From Diphasiastrum complanatum (Eukaryota; Streptophyta; Lycopodiopsida; Lycopodiales; Lycopodiaceae): a stretch of 62,000 bases of DNA. Location: positions 33,330,585 through 33,392,584 of the forward strand of contig CM055102.1 of the NCBI GenBank assembly GCA_029204225.1. The letters are read 5' to 3'. The translations under genes and the position numbers were made by a program. Each line of letters begins with the position of its first letter. Position 1 is the first letter of the stretch. Shown here in pieces: positions 11,907-23,520 of this stretch. Below the pieces are notes generated by a model. The model saw only the letters and a list, made by a program, of their open reading frames with translations. It searched no databases and was not told where the DNA came from.

Positions 11907-13030
11907 ATGAAATCACAAATCCATGAACCATCTACCAACCCATTCGAGATATGGGAACCTATGAGAGCTGAAGTTGCATACGACCAACCGCAATTTCACA
12001 TTCCCGAATCCTCACAAGCAAGAGATCACTTAAACGAGGCCTTTGCTAACCACAGACCGCATATTGAAAAACAAACACCAAAGCTAGGTCTTCCTAAGTA
12101 CGACGACAATTATGACCTTCAAAGATTTTTTCAAGTCTTTGAGAATGCATGTGATGCGAGAAAGGTTTTTCAACCTGGATTGTGATGATAAACGAGATTG
12201 GTCACTCTTGAAAGAACCTTTATCAAGCAATTCAAACGTTTTGTTTGATAGAGAGTCCTTTTGTCAAATTAAGCATTATCAAAATGACAAAAGATGAGAA
12301 AGTATGTGACTATATTGACGATTAAAAGTTCAGGTACAAGAATAGCCCACCGAGTCCATGCTCATCATCTGGTTCCTAGTCGGGCTTCCAAGATGGATCA
12401 AACGTGAACTTCAATCTAATGATGAATACACATCATTAAAACAAGCCATGTCTGATGCTCATCATCTGGTTCCTAGTCGGGCTTCCAAGATGGATCAGAC
12501 GTGAACTTCAATCTAATGATGAATACACATCATTAAAACAAGCCATGTTTGATGCCATCCTCGAAGAAGACGAGGGATGAAATGTTGATGAACCTCGAGA
12601 AAGGAGAGCACGTCGTGGTGTCCATGACTCTAGACCAAATGATGAAACTCAGGAACAATTATGGAAAACACAAATGAAGTTGCTTAATCAACATCACCAA
12701 CAACAAATGGAGAAACTCATGAAAGAGTTTCAAAATATCCTAAAGTCTATAAAGAGCTCGCCGGATTCATCATAGACGGGATAATACCTGGTGCCCTCAT
12801 TGTAGGGGTGCACACATTGACAATGCGTGACCATCATACCAACCAGTCCCCGATACTTCCTTGATAAAATGTGACATTTGTGACTTCATGGGGCATACCT
12901 CCTTCTACTGCTACTACAATCTGAGGAACTAGTATCATGACCAATCAGGAGGCCAATACCAGCCCCCTAGAAACCCATTTGTTTCACGGAACCCATCATA
13001 TCAATACTCTCCACAAAACAGTCCCCAAGT
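11907..13030 (+). pseudogene. Gypsy gag remnant with CCHC zinc knuckle
   Basis: Plus-strand gag of a Ty3/gypsy-like element. The capsid start resembles PKLxLPKYDDNYDLQRFF (near 12080-12130). The usual downstream capsid signature survives only in shifted frames (LERTFIKQFKRF near 12210-12245). A zinc knuckle CDICDFMGHTSFYC lies near 12860-12905, preceded by a second Cys/His-rich stretch. Multiple stops and shifts disrupt it, and a 97-bp tandem duplication lies inside (12358-12551). No protease, reverse transcriptase or integrase follows: an inverted LTR begins at 13172. Confidence 0.7.
12358..12551. repeat. 97-bp tandem duplication within gag
   Basis: Two adjacent copies with period 97, each beginning ATGCTCATCATCTGGTTCC and differing at only a few bases. 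The duplication changes frame, since 97 is not a multiple of 3, and so adds to gag inactivation. The near-identity suggests a recent event. Confidence 0.9.
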
Positions 13031-13171
13031 TCATATCTAAGAGTTGCCAAGACAACCCAAGCATGAACCTCAACCTCAACTGACACTCTTAGGTCCACCT
13101 TCGAGGGGACAACCTGATGTAGGAGCACAAAAACAGCGACACCATAGAGAACCTACACCAACACATCTTGT

Positions 13172-14328
13172 TGTTCACAGATTCCTACTGCAAATCTGTG
13201 AACACGATTCTTTTACGCTCTTCTTGGTTTCTTTAACTCTGGAAACTAGGTGTTTCTGCCTGTTCCAGGAAGTTGATTCATTAGGATTGATCTTTTTAGT
13301 TTGAATTGATTCAGGCAGAAAGATTTAGCAATTTACTCAGACACGTTTCCCAGCATGTCAGTGGGATGATTAGGATTCGTTCACTCCAGCTACATGCATA
13401 CACACTCACATGCAACCAAAACTCATTCACAAACAGATCAGCGTTTCAAACAAGTGAACAATCAACGATTCTTGCCACTAATTAACTCTAGATATTCAGA
13501 AACAGTAATGCACCTAGATTAATCTATGATCAAGAACAAGAAACAAGAACTAACTACCTATCAACATAATAGCAATCCAAGAATCAAGAAACACCCATCT
13601 CTGGATTCCTGGATAACCCAAGAACAATCAAGGACTAGATTGTTAGAAGATATGCAAGATCTAGATCATAATTCCAGTCTATTTAGTTTACCTGGATGAT
13701 AAAAAATTACTTAAGAACAAGAAATCTAATCCACAACTACAATCCACATTGCATAAAGAAAAAAAATAGAAAATTTACTCTATTCCACATCCACAAACAA
13801 GAGAAAGGAAAGCACATTCATAGGAGATTCACTCAAGAAAACAACCATGAACAAGGAGCTCCAAGATTGTCAGAAACTCATGGAGGATCTTCTTTATTCA
13901 CACAAGAGAGAATGACAATACAATAAAGGCTCCCTCACAAGAGAGGGGGTCTCTTAAATAGACCAAAGGGCTGCCCATGTGGAGCCTAAGTGGCAATTCC
14001 ACTAATCTAATAATTCCAAGTGGAATTAGCTCTTCCACTAGAGGTCACCATCAAAAGGTGGCTCACTCTAGTTTATTTAAGAGGGGTCCACATTTATCAC
14101 ATTGCCTAGAAATACTACTAGCTCCTACATGGTCATTCCTTCTTTGGGATTCACCATGAGGCTCACATAACGTTGAACTATATACCTAGCTAGTATTCCT
14201 CGGCTCTCATGCTCGACTCTCATCTTCTACCTCTTCTCTTCCTTCTGAGACCTCCTCGATCTAGGGTGAGAGGTGCTCTTCGTACAGCTCAGCTCGGCAT
14301 GTTGGGAACTCCTTGGAATCTGTCAACA
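13172..14328 (-). mobile_element. Inverted second LTR of the gypsy-like family
   Basis: 1157 bp, TGTTCACAGATTCC...AATCTGTCAACA, the reverse complement of the LTR at 9730-10697. A polypurine tract (GGGGGGG on the minus strand, about 14332-14338) abuts its outer side at 14329, so this is the 3' LTR of a minus-strand element lying to the right. Confidence 0.75.
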
Positions 14329-15400
14329 TTATCCCCCCCTAATCTGTTGTAGGACCCACTGCAACACATGTAGAATGACATAGTTTGGCTTGGCACTTGG
14401 AAAAGCGTGGTTCAGTCGCTTTTGTAAAACCAAGTGCTTATTCGCCTCAAAAGTATTACACAAAATTTGAGATCTCTTGATGGCCTCTACATCCCAGCCC
14501 GCTTGAGAGCCTCCTGGGAGTCCTACTCACCTCGTCGTTTTGTAGTTTATTTCCGCTCGCCCATGGGGAGGCTTGTGGTGTCGGCTGCTTTGTCACCGGC
14601 TTGATTATACCTATATGTGGCCTTTTTGGTGGTGGCCCTTGTGGCGACGATATTTGTGGTCGGGATCGCTTGGACTTTTTGGTATGGATTGGAATGTCCG
14701 CTCCTTGTAACCCTTGGAGGTTGGTGTCCGTTGTGCACCTACTTCAGAGTGAGATCTATCAGTAAGTACCCGAGCATGGTGCTTGGCTGCTTGTTCTTTA
14801 TACACTCACGAAGGCAGTTTGAGAAAAACTGGGCCCAATCATATAGATATTGGCCATGCAGTCCTGAATCTGCCATCATGTGAAATAGTGACATAGGTAT
14901 GTGCAGGATCTTTTTTCTGGAACGTTGTGTGTACTTTGTTAAGTATGTAACGTAGCAGCCAGTGGTTGATAATTGATGGCCTCATATCTGTACCCGTCTT
15001 TATTTTTCCACTTCTCAATAGATGGATCGATGTATTTGAAATATGCTGTTTGCTCGATTTTTTGTAGCATCCTGGAAACAACATTTGGGCCTCAAGGGAA
15101 ATCGAATGTATGGAAATCTGCTACCAAAAGAAATATATTATATACGTAGTTCCTATTGGGAGGAACTATGAATTGGCACAATCTTGCAGTGAGATTGTAA
15201 TTTGCGTACACCATGTGTAGCAAATATGGGCTCTGATAACCAGTCAGGACAAAAACTTGAAATTCAATGTCTATGAAAACCTGTTGTGCCTATTGTTACC
15301 AAGTTGTCGAACATCCAGTTGCCCCATCTGTATATCAATATTTTTTGTATCAGAGTCATCTGAACTGGAGGACTGGTTGGAAGACATGCTGGAAATTGGA
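14329..15400 (-). pseudogene. 3' internal remnant of the minus-strand gypsy-like element
   Basis: Polypurine tract followed (on the minus strand) by sequence with short frames at 14547-14738 and 14839-15084. I cannot assign them to integrase, chromodomain or other pol parts. Being next to the polypurine tract, the region should be the 3' end of the internal sequence, either pol tail or untranslated. Confidence 0.35.
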
Positions 15401-15409
15401 AAAATTAGA

Positions 15410-15610
15410 CTCTGAAAAAATTGGCTCGGTTGACATCTGAGACAGAGTTATCAGAGGTTCTTGGCTCGGTCGAGACTATGACGGATGGACTCGGGTGAGG
15501 TGGTGACGGATGGACTCGGTCGAGATGGTAATGGAGGAGACTCGGTCGAGATAGTAACGAAGGAGACTCGTCAAGATGGAAGTGGCGACGTTGGTAGCGA
15601 TGGAACCTCA
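15410..15610 (-). repeat. TCTCGACCGAG array, minus orientation
   Basis: Plus-strand CTCGGTCGAGA units recur at short intervals, the reverse complement of the leader array at 10790-11560. In a minus-strand element this marks the 5' leader, so most of gag-pol between it and 15100 has been deleted. Confidence 0.65.
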
Positions 15611-15689
15611 AATGATAATTTAGCTTAATCAGTCGAGATCCAATCATCAACCAATAAGTGAAATGTTTAGAACCTTCATAACATGCCAA

Positions 15690-17470
15690 AAATATTCAGC
15701 AAAGTCTTTCACTTATTTAAGCAAATTTCGTTTAATCAATATCAGACTGATTTAAATAACTATAACTTTTAGGACCAAAACTAAAAATTTATGGAAAATT
15801 GGGATTTTCAAAAATAGTTCGAAATCGACCAACTGTGAAAATCGATTAAGAAGATTGATCCAACAATTCATAGGCACTGTCACATATCGAAACATTCCGA
15901 AACATCCTTCATGCAACCAACTTGACATGCATTGAATTTTTTGAAAAAACGAAATTTTTTTCGTAAATAGCCTAGCCACTAGAAAATTTGCTTTTTGATC
16001 TAAAATTTTCAAAAATAGCTTCATGCAAGAAATCTACTGATTATGCATGCAACATGAATCCAAGCATGCATACAGGTCTATTCATACATTTCCATGATCA
16101 AAGAAGCATTACATTGAGTTACAAGCATGCATGCATCAGAACAATTCCAAAATTTTGCAATTTTTAGTTCAAAAATTGCCAAATTTCAGACGACCATAAC
16201 TTTCTCTACATGAAACCAAATTGGTTGTCGTAAAGCACAGTACGGAGGGAGAGTGGGTCTACAAGGCACTTGCCACATCACCCTACCACCTAAGATTCAC
16301 ATGTGTGATCAGTAAATGGCCAAAAAATAGGTAGTAGGGCGCACCTTAGGAAGGTGGTATCATAAAAAAATGCACTGCAGCCCAATAAGCACCCAATCAG
16401 AGGTTACAAGCACTCTACTAAGGCTCATTAGAGAGGCATAGAAGCTTCTAACAGGTCCAGCAAGCAATCATAAATTCAGATCACGCAAAAAATGCCTTTT
16501 TGGCCTCTTTCAACAAGCAAAACTTCAATATGATGGTCTCTAATGCTCACCTATCCAATTTGGATGCATGATGGCTCAAATCAGAGGAAATACATCATAT
16601 ATTTAAGCTTGTAATGCAAAACAAACATGTTCGGACCCCCATTTGATAGGTATTCATGCCAAAAAGTCCCCAAAAATACACTAAGTTTTGATGTTTTGAG
16701 CCCCTTAACGGTTTTCTCCACATCAGAAATGCTTGAAGTTGTAGAGCCTCTCTACAAAATAGAATCAAAGATTCGATTAAATTGAAATTAAACTTACTTG
16801 TAAACCACAAATTAAACAATCACAAAACAATAAAGGTTAAGAATTTACGATTGGAAACAATCCATGGGATTCTATAAAAGTTTTCAGGCCGACATATCCA
16901 TGACCGTAACCTTGTTTGTACTCCGCCGCAGTCATGTGTCTTCCAAAATCACTAAGCTACATTCAACAGAAAAAACATGGCTTAGCAATAAAAAGCATTA
17001 ACAATCTCAATACAAAAATAGAATCATAGTAAAAAATATTGCACTTACAAATTGGGCCTCTAGATTGCCCCTTCCTCTTAATCCCAAGTGATTTTGGCCA
17101 TGTTTTAAAAGCTTCTCGACGACAATCCTACGTTGTTGTTCATACTTTTGGGGATTGTTTTGCAACAATTCATCTTTCACCTTCCTCCAAATTTACTATT
17201 GTTTTAGTAATATTGGGAAAATTTCTTGATTTTGGAATGAATTAATTTTTTTCTCTATCCTCTCTAGTACATGCTTGTGTGCTCAAACTTAAGCTCAAAC
17301 AAAGGAGCATGTGCTTGAACTGAAGTTTGAGCATATGGCTAAATTTTGAGCATGGGACCTCGTAAAAAAACAGGATGGGACTTGGGATTGTCCCAAAATT
17401 ACTAAAACACTGTAATTCTGTTTGGAGCACCATCCAAGCTTCGTGGGATTCTTGGGATTCTTTGTAGAAC
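15690..17470. other. No identifiable gene
   Basis: AT-rich sequence with short frames only (for example 15752-16024 minus, 16595-16819 minus), none with family features. No LTR matching the neighbouring element was found. Confidence 0.4.
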
Positions 17471-17479
17471 AATTGATCA

Positions 17480-18490
17480 AATAGATCTTGATTCTACTAA
17501 CAAAGCGCGCAGTTTACTTGACAAAGGATAAGAAACGAACGCAAACTTGAAACATTTTTATTCGTGATTAACCTCGAAGGATTCGTGAACTTTGTCTTGC
17601 ATGCAACTCGAAAGATTCATGAAAGATTCGTGAAACAGTTACCTGTAGAAGCTCGTGGCTTTCTGAAGCTCAAAAGATTCACAAACAGAATCTTGTCGCG
17701 AAATATTCTATTTCTTGTTCAAATCTCAGATGTTGTGAAATTGTCGTGAACAATTCGTGAAATCTTCTGAACTGTTCTTCAAATTCACCTGTCGCAAAAC
17801 TATCACGATCAGTTCGTGAAATATTCTAGATTTCTTCTTGAAACTCAAGAATTGTCATCTGTCACGAACAATTCGTGAAAGACGAAAATGTCGCGAAGAG
17901 ACAAGTGTCGCGAACAATTTATGAAACACGAAGCTGAGATGAAGAGATAGATTGTCGTGAATAATTCATGAACAGAAATTATTCGACCCTGAAAACAGAG
18001 CGTCTATTTGAATATCAACTGTTGTAAACGGTTAGATATCTACTATTACAGCATTAAAAGGCCAAAACACCTATAAATAAAAGGCCAAAAGACCTGTAAA
18101 TAAAAGGCCAAAAGACCTGTCCTGTAGCAATATAAATACATGTGCACTACTCGTTGTAATACCCTCACTCAATTAGAGACACAACAATGAGATAAGACAA
18201 CAAGAGATGTATATTGATGAATCAGATTCAAAGTTATAAAAATTCATTTTTGATCAATAGTTTCTTATTGTCTAAATTGTCTTAAGTTGTCTCTTACTTC
18301 TGCATATTATTTTCACACGCATATTCAATCAAGGCAAACATTGTTCTATTAGTACATAGATCAGATACAGTCCCGATTGAAGACACTGATATTAGTTTGA
18401 ATTATTCAAACTTTCATCGTGTTCTCTATGGAAGAATAATTACTATTTTTTCTATAGTAATTAGAGCATACAAAATTAAATCTGATACAG
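17480..18490 (+). mobile_element. 5' LTR of a copia element (U3 with iterated motifs)
   Basis: This sequence ends immediately before a tRNA-iMet primer site at 18491, so it is a 5' LTR. The left edge is not defined because no partner LTR is present. U3 contains about eight GTCGTGAACAATTCGTGAAA-like units (17561-17970), then three tandem copies of an ATAAAAGGCCAAAAGACCTG unit (18055-18125) ahead of a TATAAATA box near 18131. Such arrays are plausible promoter elements. Confidence 0.6.
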
Positions 18491-18598
18491 TGGTATCAGA
18501 GCATACAAAAATAAATCTGATACAGTGGTGTCAGAGTATACAGGTCAAAGCTGATACAGTGATATCAGAATGAATCAGAGTCGATACAGTGGTATCTT
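18491..18598 (+). repeat. Tandemly repeated primer-binding-site units
   Basis: A perfect TGGTATCAGAGC (18491-18502) sits in a unit of about 34 bp ending CTGATACAG. Degenerate repeats follow at about 18526 (TGGTGTCAGAG), 18560 (TGATATCAGA) and 18590 (TGGTATCT). The pre-PBS sequence is also a partial copy (AGAGCATACAAAATTAAATC near 18463). Confidence 0.7.
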
Positions 18599-18669
18599 CG
18601 CACCCCTCTCAACATTCTTCATATATCCATCAGCAAGCCGCTATCTAGAGTGTTTCAAAAAATTAGAAG

Positions 18670-18722
18670 ATGTCGTCCATCATCAATATTCAAGCTAAGT
18701 TCACTACGATCTTGGACCCATA
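18670..18722 (+). pseudogene. Copia gag start, truncated
   Basis: ATG at 18670 opens MSSIINIQAKFTTILDP and stops at 18720. Correct spacing after the primer site suggests a gag N-terminus. The remainder is replaced by an inverted gag from another copy. Confidence 0.4.
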
Positions 18723-18725
18723 AGT

Positions 18726-19606
18726 TCAAACTACTTGATTTGAGGTTGAAAGACTGGCTGAATCACTATGTGCTTGTTGTTGGGACTGCTTCTTTTTCTC
18801 ATTGTTGAATTTCAAAGTTTTGTAGTCCTTGATTTCATGTCCAGTTCTCTTGTAGTATCTGCAGAATAGTTTCTTCTTTGGTTGGAAATATGAAGAATTT
18901 GAATTCCACCCTGAGCCATAATTCGACCCAGAGCCAAAATTCAAGCCTGAGTCAGAATTCGATCCTGACTGCATATTACTCTGATCTAAACTTCTGATTT
19001 TTGGAATAGAGAACTTAAGGATCCAACCCTGTGCTTGAGGAGATTGTAGATCTTCTGGCCTCCTCTTGTTGAAGTAATGAAATCACTCTTGAAAGAGTGA
19101 TCTTCTCCTAGATCGAAATTGCTAGGCCCCCAATTTTTATAGGCCTCAGGAAGACTCAATAATAGAGTCATAACAGCATTGGTATCTTTAATGACTGAGC
19201 CAGTTGCAGTCATTTTCTCCATAAGATTTTGAAAAGTGTTAATGTGGCTCGAAACACTTACAATTTCAGACATTCTCAAGGTGAAAAATTTCTTCCTCAA
19301 ATGGAGTTTGGAGGAGACGTCATAGAGGGTTGCTAGTACGTTCCATGCATCCTTAGAAGTCTGAACATCACGCATGTGACTAACTTGATTGTCTTTTATG
19401 TTGAGATTGACCATGGCAAAAGCCTTGCCATCTTTCAGTCTCCATTTGGTGATAGTGATTGCATCACCTTCAGGTTTAACTTCTGTGCCAGCAATGATGT
19501 CCCGTAGTTCCTTGGCTAATAGTATGACCTTCATTTTGAACTTCTAGAGATGGTAGTTACTCCCATTGAGTTTGTCAATTAGAGAAGAACTAGTAGATGG
19601 ATCCAT
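18726..19606 (-). pseudogene. Copia Gag (minus strand), with CCHC-like knuckle
   Basis: Minus-strand gag from MDPSTSSSLIDKLNGSNYHL at 19606, with an in-frame TAG where Trp is expected (near 19545). It continues through the UBN2-type gag core (19534-18986; KDAWNVLATLYD, LLLSLPEAY) and after a shift into a Ser/Asn/Gly-rich linker and a degenerate knuckle CRYYKRTGHEIKDYK (18726-18974), where the second and last Cys are Tyr. Typical copia gag, inactivated. It is fused at 18726 to a plus-strand copia start. Confidence 0.85.
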
Positions 19607-19737
19607 TCTGGTTGAGCGAGATCATTGGTAGAAACAACGATTTCGTGATACTGGTGGCTGTGCGCTTTTTAGATCAACGTCTTGATAGAAACAGGACTTG
19701 ATAATCCACAGACAATGTGCATATTACTGAATAGCCT

Positions 19738-19749
19738 GCTTTGATACCA
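19738..19749 (-). promoter_or_regulatory. Primer-binding site of minus-strand copia
   Basis: Plus-strand GCTTTGATACCA, i.e. TGGTATCAAAGC on the minus strand, an initiator-Met primer site with one change, directly beside the LTR end at 19750. Confidence 0.85.
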
Positions 19750-20100
19750 TGTCAAAAATCAATGGAAATGTGCGAAAGCTAATGAGAAATCTTGGTGTAT
19801 GATCGAAAGTGCCACAGTTAGCAGCAGAACGTTCAAAATGAATGATTCAGACAATTGCACAATGGAACGACACAGTAGTGGGACTAAGAATTTGCACTCT
19901 GATTAATATCAAATAGTGAGTACAATGCTTGAAGTGATAACTTCAGCTTACAGTCGTTGAGTGTGATAATGCTGGCTACAGAAAACTTGAATAATCAGAA
20001 GAAGTTTTTTGATGAAGATTCTAGAATTGATATCCTACAAAATATATACAACTACCTTTTGTTGCCATTATTACAACCGCCTAATTATAGTTAATGCATG
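19750..20100 (-). mobile_element. 5' LTR of minus-strand copia (outer end uncertain)
   Basis: It begins TGTCAAAAATCAATGG at the primer site. The outer end is estimated, because no second LTR is present in the window. Confidence 0.5.
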
Positions 20101-20309
20101 CACCAAGTGGGCGGACTGTCGAAGCAAAGTCGTTGGGTCAAATTTTAGACCGATAGTATCGGAATTTACAAGTATCGAAAAAAGGTACAATGACTCAAAA
20201 AATACTGACTCGAAAAAATTTATAATGGCTCAAAAAATATAGAATTTTTTGAGTTGATCCAGTTCAAAAAATTCTAGAAAATTCGATTCTGAATTTTTCG
20301 ATCCTCTGC
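20101..20309. other. AT-rich spacer
   Basis: No gene. GACTCRAAAAAAT-like words recur near 20190-20250. Confidence 0.3.
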
Positions 20310-20654
20310 TCAGAAATTCAAGCCTTTTGTTTCTGGTTTTTCAGGATGCTCAATATTGAATGGATTTGAGGATGAGCATCGAATTTCAACATGATTGAGT
20401 GCCTCTTCGACAGTCGTTGGCTCTTGAACAAGGTAAGTTGCAGACTCGTCGATATATGTTGTAAAGCTATCTTCATAAGCTTTACTTCCAACGCCACTGG
20501 CGCCAGCATTGTCCCCGGCGCCAGTAGCGCCCCTGCTGCTCCCGGCACCACTCCTGGTGCCACTGTGACCAGAATCCAGCCGGTGCCAAGTTCCTATGGC
20601 TGAAAATCTTTGATCAGTTCTAGCGAAGTCCAGAGAGCTCAGATCGATGTGCAA
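20310..20654 (-). pseudogene. Copia pol linker fragment
   Basis: A 114-codon frame whose C-terminal half (YIDESATYLVQEPTTVEEAL) matches the stretch between integrase and reverse transcriptase in copia polyproteins. The Gly/Ala/Ser-rich N-terminal half is the variable linker. No polymerase domain follows. Confidence 0.6.
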
Positions 20655-20699
20655 TCACCTCACACCATCTAGGCATGATTAAAGGAAGCCTGGGGATCA

Positions 20700-21688
20700 A
20701 TAAAATCTAGAGAGAGAAAATGACTTTCTAGAAAGAGAAAATCCTAGAGAGAGAAAAAACGTGCTTTACCAGCTTGGGTAGAGTGCTTGGTATGAGGGGG
20801 GGGGGGGTGCCGAATCCCACCAATACTATAGGGGAGCGCGGGTTGCGACTCAGGGCGAGCTCCAACCAAGTCTCAGCCTCCCTTGCTGGAATGTTGTCAT
20901 GGCTCTCGCCTTGGCATGCTAGCGCCCCGGAGACTAGGGTCGATCACGCACTTGAAATGTAACCTTCTTAGATTTATCAATAAAGTGGGATTTTTCTCAA
21001 ATTGACTCTGATTACCTTCTAGGTTTCAGTGTTCGGTAAATGTGCCAGTTGAAGGCCGCTTCAAAAGTTTTAAGTTGGCACATAGCTGAGGGTCGTATCC
21101 CGGGACGCCAACGGTGTGCCGTCGGGATCATCCGATCCGTGGCGCCAGCGGTATGCTGTCGAGACCATTTGGTCCATGAACTGGTTGTCTCCATATCTGT
21201 CGTGGCTTGTGGTTCTGAGTGTTCCTTGCATGAACGTGAATGGGTTTACTCTTGGGGAATGGGCTCTAACCTGTCGGCTGAGTTGGATGGCTTGCTTGGG
21301 TGGAAGTTACCTGTTTATGGCTGTTCAGTCTGGCGTGGCGCCAGGTTGGCTTCCAGCGCTCGTGACGAGGCTTTCAGTTGGTTAAGTCTGATGTAAGTCA
21401 GACCGCTTGCTTGGAATGGATGTTACTCGTTTGTAACGAAGCTTCGAGTTGGTTAAGTTTGATGTATGTCGGGCGGCTTGCTTGGAGGGAAGTCACCCAC
21501 ATCGGGACCCCCGATCTGGCATGGCACCAGGTTGGATCTCAATGTTGGTTTTTGGAACTTCAAGTTGGTTAAGTCTGATTGTTGTTGGTGAGTTGGCTGC
21601 TTGTATGTCAAGTGGGTTTGGATGGCAAGAGTTGAAGGCTGGGAAGCTAAGTCGTGGTTCCCGGCTGCCCTTTAATGCCTGCGCTACA
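20700..21688 (+). mobile_element. LTR of the gypsy-like family seen at 33936-37868 (left edge uncertain)
   Basis: Diverged plus-strand copy of the LTR found inverted at 33936-34836 and 36967-37868. It ends CTACA at 21688, two bases before a tRNA-iMet primer site. A run of 12 G occurs near 20799-20810. GC content is clearly above that of its neighbours. Confidence 0.65.
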
Positions 21689-21690
21689 TG

Positions 21691-22190
21691 TGGTATCAGA
21701 GCCGACTGGCCGGTCAGCTATGCGGATTTCACAAAAATGGCCACACTTTGGGGTTCATCAAGAGAACTATTGTGCAAGGTGCTGCCCACAGTGTAAGCAT
21801 GGGTGTGTCCACGGTCGGGGTGGTCGGCAGAACAGGGGACCTGATGAGTCAAAGTGCTGCCCTCGAGGTGTAAGCACGGTCAGTTCTTGCGGTTCGGGCC
21901 TGGTGCTCTCTGCACGTAGGACAGATGAGACAAAGTGTTGTCTAGGTAGGTGAAAGCACGGTCTGTACCTTGTGGGTGCGGGGTGACATATTTGAACTGT
22001 ACGGGTTAACCATTGATACAGAGATGCTGCTCGAATTTGGGTGTAAAGCATGGGTGGTTAGCTGCCGGTGCGGGATAGCTGCCGATCGTTTAGCTATAAG
22101 GGCTATCGCCAAAAAGTGGTGGGGCATGACTGAGGCAATGTGCTGCTTAATGGTGAAAGCATGGATAGTTCGAGGGGTGTCCTATGTGGG
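21691..22190 (+). mobile_element. Leader of gypsy-like element, with primer site and tandem repeats
   Basis: The primer site TGGTATCAGAGC is at 21691-21702. The leader collinearly matches the reverse complement of 35850-36235. It contains four to five degenerate units of about 75 bp around AAGTGCTGCC...GTAAGCACGGTC. The copy is truncated near 22190 before any protease. Confidence 0.7.
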
Positions 22191-22199
22191 CTGATTCTG

Positions 22200-23520
22200 T
22201 GATCGATTTGTATGGGCGCGGCCAGGCAAAGGTCCGTTGGCAGGACCATCTCAAAGGGGGACCTTGTCTTTGTTACTTGTTAGTAAACCTGCCTGAGTGT
22301 CTTACTTGTATGTATTCGTGGTGAGTCTTAGTACTCGTGCTTTGTCTGGTTTGCATGATTGCTTGTGATACAAGGAGCTGATGGCTCGAGAAGGAACATT
22401 TCTTTTGAAGGCTGATACCATCAAACAAAGAGGACTACAGAATCTGTGGGGCGGATTTGCAGTTCAAGTACTCGCACGTGAACGATAACGAAACGACTCA
22501 ATGTTTGCAAAGGATGGATGGCTAGCCTGTTTCTTGGGTTAGTTTCATTTGCAACAACGCCCACCAAGACGCAAGCAGGAAGTCAAAAGTTGGAAAGGGC
22601 AATTTCAGGGGAGACCTTCTTTGGAGCAGTTGGTCTTCATTTTGGGACGGCCACCTTCGAAACTGAAACTCATTGAGCATGGGTAATATCCAGTATTAGT
22701 TGGGTTTTTTCTCAAAGGGGAAAGACTAGGATCCTCTTTAGAGATTGGAAACAAGTTGGATCGAGCCATAATCCTAGCAGATGGGAAGCAAAGTGTTGGA
22801 AAGGCTTTTTGTCCAAAGAACTCTACTCTAAGTCCGATCAGCTGATTTTATAAGTGGAGGGGAACTATCACACACACTCAGTTAATCAGCTGTTAAGCGA
22901 TCTTGTAAATGCCAAGATAGAATAATGCAAGATCTTCTAGTTGCTATATAAGTAAATGAGAGAGTAAAGAGAGATAGAGATTCAAAAGGTTGATTTGTCA
23001 GATGATACATGAGATATACGGAGATCTACGACCAAAATTGGTCTTTCAAAAGTTGACTCCTTAGAGTTAGTAATCATAGAGAGAGAGAGTAAATATTCAA
23101 AGCAATAGCTATTGTCTTGTTTCTATTAGTAGAAACAGGTGCTTATCAGCGCTATTCTGTTGTGCTCTGATCGTTGTTTTTACAAGACTAATATACAGAT
23201 TCGCTATTGTTCCATTTTCTTACATTCTTGTTGAATGCTAAGTAACTCTCACTCTTCTTCCGTAATGTCACAAACAAGGAAATGTATGGCTGTCCTTGAT
23301 GCCTAATTGTAATTACATTCTTTTATATCAGAATATCAGGATCAGTGAATTGCATGGCTGTCTTAGACGCCTAGTAGTTTTCGCAATTCATCTGAACGGT
23401 TGTCTAAGACACCTACACTGATACTCTCATTAGAAGCAGCTCTTTAGTATCCATTCTCCAAGTAATCAGAGATCCTTTAATAAGAATTTATTTTATCAAT
23501 TGGCATCAACATCCAAGCCA
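22200..23520. other. No identifiable gene; possible LTR debris
   Basis: A CTATATAAG box lies near 22950. A motif ATGGCTGTCYTWGAYGCCTA recurs at about 23285, 23354 and (degenerate) 23395. No primer site or paired LTR was found. Confidence 0.35.

Noticed and set aside
18491-18598. CRISPR-like array
   Set aside because: The short repeats are primer-site duplications in a plant retroelement. Spacers are not unique or regular.
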